A model generated the notes under the pieces. That model saw only the letters and a list, made by a program, of their open reading frames with translations, had not been told where the DNA came from and searched no databases. From the NCBI RefSeq assembly GCF_030347965.1, contig NZ_JAQIBD010000002.1, positions 372,001 through 436,000 of the forward strand: DNA of 64,000 nt, given 5' to 3'. Position 1 is the first letter of the stretch. Every line of letters begins with the position of its first letter. The DNA is from Sulfurovum zhangzhouensis (lineage in GTDB: Bacteria > Campylobacterota > Campylobacteria > Campylobacterales > Sulfurovaceae). Shown here in pieces: positions 54,754-62,862 of the stretch. The position numbers and the translations under genes are program-made.

Positions 54754-55833
54754 GTGTCATTTTTTTCTTACCAAACCCTCAAAAAAATTCTCTTTAATTT
54801 CGATCCTGAAACAGCACATACTATTGCCGGCCTAGGACTTAGAACAGTTGCTCACTGCCCTACTATAATGCGTTTGATCAAAGAGCGCTACTTTGTTGAT
54901 GATACAATGCTTCATCAAACATTTTTTGGACGCACCTTTAAAAACCCGGTAGGGTTGGGTGCCGGTTTTGACAAGAACGGTCAGTACATTACTGCTATGC
55001 CAACCCTTGGTTTTGGATTTACCGAGGTCGGTACAGTGACACCAAAACCGCAAGATGGCAACCCTAAGCCGAGACTCTTTAGACTCACAGATGATGACTC
55101 CCTTCAAAATGCAATGGGCTTTAACAATAAAGGAAGCCACTATATGATTCAGCGTCTTAAAAAGCTCTACTTCCTTGACTATCCTGTAGGTATCAATATC
55201 GGGAAAAACAAAGTTACACCTGAAAATGAAGCATTGAATGATTATGAGACTCTTTTCAAAGCCTTCAAAGATTATGGTGACTACATTGTCATCAACATCT
55301 CTTCACCCAATACGCCGGGTCTGCGTGATCTGCAAAATGAGAATTTCATCAAAGCGATCTTTGATATGGCAAAAGAGATCACCTCTCAACCGGTCTTTCT
55401 TAAAATTGCTCCTGACATGGAAGCTGAAGATGCAATTACACTCTGTAAGGTAGCTGTAGAGGCAGGTGCCGCAGGGATCATTGCAACCAATACTACCATT
55501 GACTACTCTGTGACAGATTCACCGCTCAAACAAAACTTTGGAGGGATTTCCGGTGCTTTACTTACCGAAAAGTCCTACCAGCTTTTCAAGGCTATCGGTA
55601 AAGAGCTTTATGGGAAAACCATGCTGATTTCGGTTGGAGGTATTGACTCTGCAGAAGAGGCTTACAGACGTATCAAAGCCGGTGCTTCTTTAGTCCAAGT
55701 CTACTCTATGCTCGTATACAGGGGGCCTGAACTTATCAAAGAGATCAATGAGGGGTTAATTAAACTATTAAAGCAAGACGGGTATACTCACATCAGCGAA
55801 GCAATCGGAGCTGATTGGACAAATGAAAAATAA
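54754..55833 (+). CDS. pyrD: Dihydroorotate dehydrogenase (quinone), class 2
   Basis: A 359-residue FMN enzyme of pyrimidine synthesis that passes electrons to quinone at the membrane. It has the class 2 N-terminal helical extension, then NPVGLGAGFDKNG, VGTVTPKPQDGNPKPRLF, NISSPNTPGLRDLQ (catalytic Ser), KIAPDM and SVGGIDSAEEAYRRI. The start is GTG 54754 with CGGAG upstream. The 3' end overlaps the next gene by 11 bases. Confidence 0.96.
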   Translation: MSFFSYQTLKKILFNFDPETAHTIAGLGLRTVAHCPTIMRLIKERYFVDDTMLHQTFFGRTFKNPVGLGAGFDKNGQYITAMPTLGFGFTEVGTVTPKPQDGNPKPRLFRLTDDDSLQNAMGFNNKGSHYMIQRLKKLYFLDYPVGINIGKNKVTPENEALNDYETLFKAFKDYGDYIVINISSPNTPGLRDLQNENFIKAIFDMAKEITSQPVFLKIAPDMEAEDAITLCKVAVEAGAAGIIATNTTIDYSVTDSPLKQNFGGISGALLTEKSYQLFKAIGKELYGKTMLISVGGIDSAEEAYRRIKAGASLVQVYSMLVYRGPELIKEINEGLIKLLKQDGYTHISEAIGADWTNEK

Positions 55834-57172
55834 ATTTATTTCAATAATTCAATATTTTATAAAAGCATCTTTTTTTAGCGGGATGCTGTTTGCAGGAACA
55901 CTTATGGCGAATTCACTTCCAAAACACTATACAAAAACACTTGACAACGGTCTTCAAATCGTTGTCATTCCTATGGATAACGACTCGGGTGTCATCACAA
56001 GCGATATTTACTACAAGGTAGGAAGCCGCAACGAGACTATGGGTAAAAGCGGTATGGCACATATGCTTGAACACCTCAGTTTTAAATCGACTGATAAACT
56101 CAAAGAGGGTGACTTTGATATGATTGTCAAAAGTCGTGGCGGGGTAAACAATGCAGCAACCGGTTTTGATAAAACACACTACTTTATCAAAACTGCTTCA
56201 CAAAACCTGCCAATGACATTAGAACTCTTTGCCGAACTGATGAGCAACCTGAAACTAACAAATGAAGAGTTTCAGACAGAACGTGATGTAGTAGCAGAAG
56301 AGCGTAGGCTAAGAACAGACAATAACCCTATGGGATTCCTCTATTTTAGGATATTTAATACACACTATATCTACCATCCATATCACTGGCTTCCTATAGG
56401 CTTTATGGAAGATATACAAAGTTGGAAGATCGAAGATATCCGCACTTTTTATAAGCAGCACTATCAGCCAAACAATGCGATACTTGTTGTTGCCGGAGAT
56501 ATTAAACCTGAGAGCGTCTATAAAGAGGCAGAAAAATATTTTGGAAATATTAAAAATCATACTGAAGTACCCAAAGTGACAGCAGTAGAACCTAAAGTAG
56601 ACGGTGCAAAACGGGCCATCCTTCACAAAGAAGGAAACCAGGTTGATACACTTGCGATCACCTATGCTATACCGAACTTCGAACATGAAGATCAGGTGGT
56701 ACTCTCAGCGATCTCTTCTATCCTCAGTCATGGGAAAAGCAGCCGCTTTGAAAAGTCATTGGTGAATGAGAAAAAACTGGTCAACACGATCTATGGTTAC
56801 AACATGGAGCTCAAAGACCCGGGAGTATTTTTGATCATGGCTATGTGTGCGGCAGGAGTGGAACCTGAGCAGGTTGAAAAAGAAGTTCTGGTTGAATTAG
56901 AGAAGATCAAACAAGGCGATGTCACACAGGCAGAACTTGATAAGGTCAAGATCAATACTAAAGCTGAATTCATCTACTCATTGGAAAGCTCGCATTCCGT
57001 ATCAGGGCTCTATGGTGAATACTTGGTAAAAGGAAACCTGGATCCTTTACTTGAATATGAAGAGAAATTGGATAAAATTACACTCAAAGATATTCAGGAT
57101 GTCGCAAATAAGTATTTTGATCATTCAAGATCTACCACAGTAATACTCAAAAAAGACGAAACTAAAAAGTAA
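55823..57172 (+). CDS. M16 family zinc peptidase
   Basis: A 449-residue secreted pitrilysin-type protease with an N-terminal signal peptide and the inverted zinc motif HMLEHLSFK (HxxEH), completed by the distal Glu in ERDVVAEERR. The C-terminal inactive M16 half follows. It is probably periplasmic. Located between pyrD and dapA as in Campylobacter, as I recall. Confidence 0.92.
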   Translation: MKNKFISIIQYFIKASFFSGMLFAGTLMANSLPKHYTKTLDNGLQIVVIPMDNDSGVITSDIYYKVGSRNETMGKSGMAHMLEHLSFKSTDKLKEGDFDMIVKSRGGVNNAATGFDKTHYFIKTASQNLPMTLELFAELMSNLKLTNEEFQTERDVVAEERRLRTDNNPMGFLYFRIFNTHYIYHPYHWLPIGFMEDIQSWKIEDIRTFYKQHYQPNNAILVVAGDIKPESVYKEAEKYFGNIKNHTEVPKVTAVEPKVDGAKRAILHKEGNQVDTLAITYAIPNFEHEDQVVLSAISSILSHGKSSRFEKSLVNEKKLVNTIYGYNMELKDPGVFLIMAMCAAGVEPEQVEKEVLVELEKIKQGDVTQAELDKVKINTKAEFIYSLESSHSVSGLYGEYLVKGNLDPLLEYEEKLDKITLKDIQDVANKYFDHSRSTTVILKKDETKK

Positions 57173-57186
57173 ATTAGGAAATAGGT

Positions 57187-58080
57187 ATGAGCAACTATAT
57201 AACCGGTGTAAGCACCGCACTTATCACACCATTCAAAAACGGTAAATTGGATGAGGCGGCTTTTGCAAAATTGATCCAAAGACAAGTGGATAACGGTATT
57301 GATGCAGTTTGTCCCGTAGGAACAACAGGAGAAAGTGCAACACTTAGTTATGATGAAGATATGCGCTGTATAGAGATCGCTGTTGAAGTCTGTAAAGGAA
57401 CTGATACAAAAGTACTTGCAGGAGCAGGAAGCAATGCAACCCATGAAGCAATACAGATGGCAAAAAATGCACAAGCTGTTGGTGCAGATGCGATCTTCTC
57501 TGTAAGCCCTTACTATAATAAACCGAGCCAAGAGGGGCTTTACCAACATTACAAAGCAATTGCCAGTGCTGTAGAAGTACCGTTCATGCTTTATAATGTA
57601 CCGGGACGTACAGGAGTTGATATCCTGCCTGAGACTGTCAAAAGACTCTTTGATGATGTGCCAAATATTATGGGGATCAAAGAAGCAACAGGATCATTGG
57701 AAAGAACTGTTGAATTGATGGCAAAGATCCCTGAACTTTATGTCTTCAGTGGAGATGATGCGATCGACTTCCCTATTCTTGCAAGTGGCGGTAAAGGTGT
57801 CACTTCGGTTACATCAAACCTTCTTCCTGATATAAAAAGTAAGTTGGTACAAGCTGCTTTGTCAGGTGATTACAAAACAGCTAAAGCAATCAATGAAGAA
57901 CTGATCGATATCAATAAAGTACTTTTCTGTGAAAGTAACCCTATTCCTATCAAGGCAGCAATGTATATTGCCGGTCTAATCGATACCTTGGAGTATAGAC
58001 TACCACTGGTACCGCCTAGTGTAGAGAATATGAAAAAAATTGAAGCGGTTATGAAAAAATACAAGATCGTTGGTGCTTAA
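57187..58080 (+). CDS. dapA: 4-hydroxy-tetrahydrodipicolinate synthase
   Basis: A 297-residue TIM-barrel aldolase. The pyruvate Schiff-base Lys is in IMGIKEATGS, the catalytic Tyr in LYNVPGRTG, and the substrate loop in CPVGTTGESATL. It begins diaminopimelate and lysine synthesis, supplying the peptidoglycan crosslink residue. It lies 14 bases after the M16 gene. Confidence 0.97.
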   Translation: MSNYITGVSTALITPFKNGKLDEAAFAKLIQRQVDNGIDAVCPVGTTGESATLSYDEDMRCIEIAVEVCKGTDTKVLAGAGSNATHEAIQMAKNAQAVGADAIFSVSPYYNKPSQEGLYQHYKAIASAVEVPFMLYNVPGRTGVDILPETVKRLFDDVPNIMGIKEATGSLERTVELMAKIPELYVFSGDDAIDFPILASGGKGVTSVTSNLLPDIKSKLVQAALSGDYKTAKAINEELIDINKVLFCESNPIPIKAAMYIAGLIDTLEYRLPLVPPSVENMKKIEAVMKKYKIVGA

Positions 58081-58116
58081 GAGCAATAACACAACATCAT
58101 TCAAAGGAGTATATTG

Positions 58117-58896
58117 ATGTCAGAAATGAAAGGTAAAACCGTTGTAATTACAGGTGCCACAAAAGGTATCGGGTTAGCAACAGCTGAAAAATTCGCACAA
58201 AATGGTGTAAATATTGCTTTCACCTACAACTCAAATAAAGAAGCTGCGGATAAGATCGCTGAAGAGCTCAGTAGTAATTACGGTATTAAAGCAAAAGCCT
58301 ATCCACTTGACATTCTAGATACAGATCAGTTCAAACCGCTTTTTGAAGCGATCGATGAGGACTTTGACCGTGTAGATTTCTTCGTAAGCAATGCAATGAT
58401 CTATGGACGCTCAGTTGTTGGTGGTTATGGTAAATTTATGAAGCTTAGACCCAAAAAGGGCCTAACTAACATCTATACTGCAACCGTTGGTGCCTTTGTA
58501 GCAGGTTCACAAGAGGCTGCTAAGCGTATGGAAAAAGTGGGTGGTGGTGCAATTGTAACACTAAGCTCAACAGGGAATCTTATCTATATTGAAAACTATG
58601 CAGGACACGGGACCAACAAAGCAGCTGTGGAAGCAATGGCACGTTACGCTGCCGTTGAACTAGGTGAAATGGGAATTCGTGTAAATGCTGTATCTGGCGG
58701 GCCTATCGATACTGATGCACTTAAAGCTTTCACAAATTACGAAGAAGTTAAGGCGGAAACGATCAAACGTTCTTCACTAAATAGAATGGGAAGTCCTGAA
58801 GATGTTGCAGGTTCTGTATATTTTCTTTGTACTGATGAAGCATCTTGGATCACAGGTCAAACCTTAGTGGTTGACGGTGGAACAACTTTTAGATAG
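58117..58896 (+). CDS. FabL-like enoyl-[ACP] reductase (SDR family)
   Basis: A 259-residue short-chain dehydrogenase. The NADPH site is TGATKGIGLA. The active site has Tyr and Lys separated by six residues (NYAGHGTNK), the spacing of enoyl-ACP reductases rather than the YxxxK of ordinary SDRs. The segment NAVSGGPIDTDALKAF closely resembles Bacillus FabL. It probably reduces enoyl-ACP in fatty acid elongation. The start is ATG 58117, seven bases after AAAGGAG. The insert between about residues 105 and 120 (KLRPKKG) is longer than in FabL. Confidence 0.85.
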   Translation: MSEMKGKTVVITGATKGIGLATAEKFAQNGVNIAFTYNSNKEAADKIAEELSSNYGIKAKAYPLDILDTDQFKPLFEAIDEDFDRVDFFVSNAMIYGRSVVGGYGKFMKLRPKKGLTNIYTATVGAFVAGSQEAAKRMEKVGGGAIVTLSSTGNLIYIENYAGHGTNKAAVEAMARYAAVELGEMGIRVNAVSGGPIDTDALKAFTNYEEVKAETIKRSSLNRMGSPEDVAGSVYFLCTDEASWITGQTLVVDGGTTFR

Positions 58897-58920
58897 TCTG
58901 TAAGAGAGGTAAGAAGTTTA

Positions 58921-59481
58921 ATGCAGGCATCCAGACTCCTTAATATTCCAAATATTCTGGCATTTATCCGCTTACTTCTGGCACCTCTTATGTTTTTCTT
59001 TCTTGTAAATCAGGATGCCTCCTTTTTTGAAGATATACATTCCTCATGGCTCAATTATATTGCAGCATTTATCTTTGTAGTTGCTTCAGCTACTGATTTT
59101 TTTGATGGATATATTGCGCGAACATTTGATCAGATCACGACACTGGGGAAGATACTTGACCCCCTCGCAGATAAAATGCTCACTTTGGCTGGGTTCCTGG
59201 GTCTTATGATACTGGGGAGTGCTTCATCTTGGGCGATTTTCCTTATCCTGACAAGAGAACTGTTTATCACAGGATTGCGTGTCTCTGCAGTTGCAGAGGG
59301 GATTGATATCTCTGCATCTTGGATGGGAAAGGTAAAAACCGTTGTACAAATGATCGCTATCGGCTTTTTGTTAATGGGCTGGCCAGGCGGAGAAATCATC
59401 CTTTGGTTTGCTGTACTTCTTACGCTCTATTCTGGCTATGAGTATGTCAGAGATTTCTTCAAAGCTACACAACATAATTAG
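58921..59481 (+). CDS. pgsA: CDP-diacylglycerol--glycerol-3-phosphate 3-phosphatidyltransferase
   Basis: A 186-residue membrane enzyme with the CDP-alcohol transferase motif at about 60-85 (Asp-Gly pairs in ATDFFDGYIARTFDQ, TTLGKILDPLADKM). It makes phosphatidylglycerol phosphate. About five hydrophobic helices. Last gene of the plus-strand housekeeping run. Confidence 0.95.
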   Translation: MQASRLLNIPNILAFIRLLLAPLMFFFLVNQDASFFEDIHSSWLNYIAAFIFVVASATDFFDGYIARTFDQITTLGKILDPLADKMLTLAGFLGLMILGSASSWAIFLILTRELFITGLRVSAVAEGIDISASWMGKVKTVVQMIAIGFLLMGWPGGEIILWFAVLLTLYSGYEYVRDFFKATQHN

Positions 59482-59599
59482 GGATTTAGTTCTTAATATT
59501 CTTTCTCTATCTAAATAAATGTAACATCTATAAAGTATTGAATATTATAATTTATTATTTCATCATATATAAATAATTTATTTATGTAAATATTAAAAT

Positions 59600-59614
59600 G
59601 ATTAAAAATTAATC
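59600..59614. promoter_or_regulatory. Operator-like palindrome upstream of porin 1
   Basis: GATTAAAAATTAATC, arms of six bases around three A, about 68 bases before the porin 1 ATG. A related palindrome occurs before porin 2 and another after it, suggesting a common regulator. The AT bias makes chance occurrence possible for a single site. Confidence 0.45.
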
Positions 59615-59681
59615 ACTTAAGTTATAAATATTTAATATATTTAATGTCATACTTCAACTATCTTAGAACAAGGAAGATAAT

Positions 59682-60797
59682 ATGAAATTTACAAAACTAA
59701 GCTTAATCGCGGCGCTAGCTATCAGCTCAGCATTTGCAGGAGGAGATATCGCTCCAGTTGAACCGGCAGTAGAAGCTCCAGCAGAGGCATGTAATGCCAA
59801 CACAACAATTGATGGTAAAGCGACCCTTTACTACATCACTGCTGATGGTTATGGGTATGATCTATTTGATTCAGAAAGTAGTGCGCTGGGTGCAGCTGCA
59901 ACAGTGAACGTTGCACACAAAATCACAGATAATATCAGTGCAAACATTACTGCAGTTGGTTTCACTAACCTTATGGATGATAACTACTTAGAGGGTGTAG
60001 AAACTGGTGCTTACTTCAATGTTGCTAACATCACTGCAAGTTATGGGGATACTACATTGGTAGCTGGACGTCAGCTTCTTGGTACACCAATGCTTCAAGG
60101 ATATGATTGGTTGCTGGCACCTGGATCATTTGAGGCATATACATTGGTAAACACTTCAATCCCTGATGTTACATTAGTAGCTGCATATGTAGATGAGTGG
60201 AGACCAAATAACTCTGGTGTTGATTTTATGGAACTTTACGGTGACAACTGGACAGCGAGTGCAGCATATGCAGGCGAAGCATTCAGTGCAAGTGTATGGT
60301 ACTATAATGTAGATGCATTAGGTTATACACAAGTTTATGTTGATGCTTCTACAAAACTTGCTGATATCGAAGTTGCAGCGCAATATGCAAATACTGATTG
60401 GGACTTTGCAGACAGTTCAAATGTATTTGGTATCAAAGCATCAACTGAAATTTCAGGTGTTTCTTTGATGGGTGCTTACAACAATGTATCTGATGAAGTT
60501 GTTGGATATGTTGGATGGAATGGTCTTTATACAAACTCTTGGAACACAACTGTAGCCAACTCAATTGGTAATTCATTCAAAGTAGAAGCAGCTACTGAGT
60601 TCTCAGGACTTTCTGCTACTGCAAGCTATGCATACTACGAATATGAAAATGAATTCGAAGACGGACATGAGTTCGACCTTATTTTAGGATATGGTCTAAC
60701 AAACTGTATCTCTCTAGATGCAATCTACTCTAACACTGATTACGGTGATGGTGAAAATATTAACCAACTTGAGTTGATCGCAACTTATAAGTTCTAA
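59682..60797 (+). CDS. Porin, tandem copy 1
   Basis: A 371-residue outer-membrane protein with a signal peptide (SLIAALAISSAFAGG) and a 16-18-strand barrel suggested by alternating hydrophobic strands; it ends in LELIATYKF with terminal Phe, as recognised by the barrel assembly machinery. The mature start is a proline-alanine-rich segment (APVEPAVEAPAEAC) containing one Cys. Similar to Campylobacterota major porins. An intrinsic terminator follows. A second copy lies downstream. Confidence 0.87.
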   Translation: MKFTKLSLIAALAISSAFAGGDIAPVEPAVEAPAEACNANTTIDGKATLYYITADGYGYDLFDSESSALGAAATVNVAHKITDNISANITAVGFTNLMDDNYLEGVETGAYFNVANITASYGDTTLVAGRQLLGTPMLQGYDWLLAPGSFEAYTLVNTSIPDVTLVAAYVDEWRPNNSGVDFMELYGDNWTASAAYAGEAFSASVWYYNVDALGYTQVYVDASTKLADIEVAAQYANTDWDFADSSNVFGIKASTEISGVSLMGAYNNVSDEVVGYVGWNGLYTNSWNTTVANSIGNSFKVEAATEFSGLSATASYAYYEYENEFEDGHEFDLILGYGLTNCISLDAIYSNTDYGDGENINQLELIATYKF

Positions 60798-60812
60798 TCA
60801 CTCATATCTATA

Positions 60813-60852
60813 GGATATTACTCCTTTTTACTGGAGTAATATCCTCTTTTAT
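60813..60852 (+). terminator. Intrinsic terminator after porin 1
   Basis: Perfect 12-base stem (GGATATTACTCC / GGAGTAATATCC) with an eight-base loop, then TCTTTT. Located 15 bases after the stop codon. Confidence 0.9.
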
Positions 60853-60960
60853 CTGAAATTCTTCTCTGTATACCACAACAGATTAAAACACTTTATACTA
60901 TTGAAATATAAATGCATTGTAATTAAAATTGATATAGTTGGTTAAAATATTATCATCAAA

Positions 60961-61119
60961 AAATTATTTTCTTCTTTAACTATATTATATTAAAGATCAT
61001 GAGTAAGATTTATCATTATTTCCTCCCTTTTGAAGGGGTTTATATTTTTCTTAAGAGTCTCTAGATACTATTTCTTTATCAAAACTTTTTTTATAGTACA
61101 TAATACCTCTCTTTTTTCT
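60961..61119 (+). repeat. Duplicated intergenic block, copy A
   Basis: Between the porins. It shares with copy B (62549-62735) the string TATATTATA near its start, then ATCATGAGTA, a CCC-TTTTGAA/CCC-TTCTTTGAA region, AGAGT and CTTTATCAA-ACTTTTTT. This shows that the tandem duplication included about 160 bases downstream of the porin. It also has a small hairpin (CCCTT-TTG-AAGGG, around 61024-61036) followed by TTTATATTTTT. Confidence 0.6.
60999..61064 (+). CDS. Possible small ORF (21 residues) in intergenic block A
   Basis: ATG-AGT start in the duplicated block, encoding a hydrophobic peptide beginning MSKIYHYFLPFEGVY. The related frame in block B is longer. There is only an AAAG before the ATG. 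I consider it a weak candidate gene or a relic. Confidence 0.2.
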   Translation: MSKIYHYFLPFEGVYIFLKSL

Positions 61120-61133
61120 ATCGTATAAAATTA

Positions 61134-61151
61134 TTGATTAAAAAATAATCA
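61134..61151. promoter_or_regulatory. Operator-like palindrome upstream of porin 2
   Basis: TGATTA-AAAAA-TAATCA, about 70 bases before the porin 2 ATG, at almost the same distance as the palindrome before porin 1. Confidence 0.5.
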
Positions 61152-61217
61152 CTAAAATGCATTAATTTTCTTAATTTGATGTCATACTTTGATTATCTTA
61201 AAAACAAGGAAAATGAT

Positions 61218-62360
61218 ATGAAATTGACAAAATTAAGTTTAATTGCAGCGCTAGCTGTCAGCTCAGCATTTGCAGGAGGAGATATTGCTCCAGTTGAACC
61301 GGCTGTAGAAGCACCGGCAGCAGAGGCATGTAATGCTAACACAACAATCAATGGTAAAGCAACAGCATATTATTGGACATTTGATGGTTATGGATATGAT
61401 CTATTTGACAAAGAACAAAGCCAGTTAGGTGCTGCTGTTACTTTGGATGTTTCACACAAAATTACTGACAATGTAAGTGCAAACTTTACAGCAGTTGGAT
61501 ACACTAACGTTTTCGATGGTAATGCTGATCTATTTGAGAGTTGGGGTGCTGATCCTAAACAAACTGGTGCTTACTTCAACGTAGCAAACATTACTGCAAC
61601 TTATGGAGATACTACTTTTGTACTAGGTCGTCAACTTCTTGACACACCAATGATAAGTGGTTTTGACTGGTTGTTAGCGCCAGGTAGTTTCGAAGCTTAT
61701 ACTGTGGTCAATAAATCAATCTCTAATCTCTCTTTAGTTGGTTCATATATTAGACAATATAGAGGAAACAATACTGGTAATGACTTTGCAGACCTTGATG
61801 GAGATAACTGGGCAGTAGGTGCATCTTACAGTGATGCATTTGATGCAAGTATCTGGTACTATAATGTAGATGCTGCTGGTTACACTGAAATCTATGCTGA
61901 TGCAGGTGCTGAGTTTTCAGGTATCAAACTTGCTGCGCAGATTGTAAGTACTGATTGGGATGGTATGGATGATTCTATGGTATATGGTATCAAAGCATCA
62001 GGTTCACTATCAGGATTTGATCTAATGGCTGCTTATGTAAAAGTTGAAGATAGTCCTGCAGGATTCGTAGATAATGATGCACTCTATACTAGTATGTGGA
62101 ATAGCTTGGGTTCTCTTGAAGTAGGTGATGCTTTCAAAGTAGAAGCTGCAACAGAATATAATGGACTTGCTATTTCTGCAGCTTATGTATATTTTGACAA
62201 CTCTGAGTATGATTATGAAGGACATGAGTTTGACCTTGTCTTAGGTTATGGAATTACTGATTGTATCTCTGTTGATGCTATCTATTCAAACACAGATGCA
62301 TACATCAGTGGATTTGAAGAATCAAATGCTCTTGAACTTATCGCAACTTACAAATTCTAG
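61218..62360 (+). CDS. Porin, tandem copy 2
   Basis: A 380-residue paralogue of porin 1 with the same signal peptide, the same APVEPAVEAPA segment and the same LELIATYKF end. It diverges in mid-barrel segments and carries a small insertion near residues 90-100 (LFESWGADPK). The start is ATG 61218 with an AAGGAAAATGAT leader; the longer frame from 61176 lacks a good ribosome site and would spoil the signal peptide. Divergence concentrated in loops suggests changed permeability or antigenicity. Confidence 0.87.
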   Translation: MKLTKLSLIAALAVSSAFAGGDIAPVEPAVEAPAAEACNANTTINGKATAYYWTFDGYGYDLFDKEQSQLGAAVTLDVSHKITDNVSANFTAVGYTNVFDGNADLFESWGADPKQTGAYFNVANITATYGDTTFVLGRQLLDTPMISGFDWLLAPGSFEAYTVVNKSISNLSLVGSYIRQYRGNNTGNDFADLDGDNWAVGASYSDAFDASIWYYNVDAAGYTEIYADAGAEFSGIKLAAQIVSTDWDGMDDSMVYGIKASGSLSGFDLMAAYVKVEDSPAGFVDNDALYTSMWNSLGSLEVGDAFKVEAATEYNGLAISAAYVYFDNSEYDYEGHEFDLVLGYGITDCISVDAIYSNTDAYISGFEESNALELIATYKF

Positions 62361-62390
62361 TCTATTACATTTCTCTTATCTATAAGAATT

Positions 62391-62417
62391 CCACTCTCTT
62401 TATGAGAGTGGAGTTTT
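62391..62417 (+). terminator. Intrinsic terminator after porin 2
   Basis: Stem CCACTCTC/GAGAGTGG with loop TTTAT, followed by AGTTTTTT, 30 bases after the stop codon. Confidence 0.9.
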
Positions 62418-62520
62418 TTCAATCTCTCAACTCCTACACTATTCAATTTTTTTTATTCACTTCTCACTACGAGACAACTTTGTAAATAACTTTTAATTTA
62501 TTTGATATAAAAAACATATA

Positions 62521-62547
62521 TTAATTGATTAAAAAATAATCAATTAA
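62521..62547. promoter_or_regulatory. Long perfect palindrome downstream of porin 2
   Basis: TTAATTGATTA, five A, TAATCAATTAA: 11-base perfect arms. It contains the same TGATTA-A5-TAATCA core found upstream of porin 2, but lies upstream of block B rather than a porin. Position relative to the following TATAAT (62574-62579) fits an operator over a promoter. Confidence 0.55.
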
Positions 62548-62548
62548 T

Positions 62549-62735
62549 ATATGTTTTTCTCTTTTAGCTATATTATAATTGGATATCATGAGTATGATTC
62601 ATGATACAAATTTTTTTCATTCTAATCTCCCCTTCTTTGAATACACCACTCTCCTTGAGAGTGTCCGGGGAGTACTCCCTTATCAATACTTTTTTGTGTT
62701 ATAAGCTATAATATCATATCTTTTTTATTCTGTGG
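62549..62735 (+). repeat. Duplicated intergenic block, copy B
   Basis: Partner of block A, with a better -10 box (TATAAT at 62574-62579), a stem CACTCTC/GAGAGTG around 62647-62662 and a GGGAGTACTCCC palindrome. Either a small-RNA gene, a short coding gene or a relic of the tandem duplication. Confidence 0.55.
62588..62704 (+). CDS. Possible small ORF (38 residues) in intergenic block B
   Basis: Begins ATG-AGT nine bases after the TATAAT box, with GGA five bases before the ATG. It encodes a hydrophobic peptide starting MSMIHDTNFFHSNLPFFEY. The first residues and the LPF(F)E segment match the shorter frame in block A. Because the start is so near the -10 box, a leaderless message would be required unless the promoter is elsewhere. 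Confidence 0.3.
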   Translation: MSMIHDTNFFHSNLPFFEYTTLLESVRGVLPYQYFFVL

Positions 62736-62747
62736 AAAAAATATAAT

Positions 62748-62762
62748 TGATAATTACTATCA
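62748..62762 (+). promoter_or_regulatory. Fur box 1 upstream of feoB
   Basis: TGATA-ATTAC-TATCA palindrome, close to the Fur core, about 100 bases before the feoB start. Confidence 0.7.
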
Positions 62763-62810
62763 TTTTAATACACTTTAAGAAAAATTCGAATATACTCCAC
62801 TCCATAAAAG

Positions 62811-62825
62811 TGATAACTATTATCA
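62811..62825 (+). promoter_or_regulatory. Fur box 2 upstream of feoB
   Basis: TGATAA-CTA-TTATCA, a perfect palindrome with the strong Fur core, 38 bases before the feoB start codon. With box 1 it suggests iron repression through two sites. Confidence 0.8.
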
Positions 62826-62862
62826 TTTCTATTTAAAATATGAAATAGTATAAGGAAAAATT

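Noticed and set aside
61176-61217. Upstream start for porin 2
   Set aside because: It would put a charged segment before the signal peptide and is absent from the otherwise identical start of porin 1.
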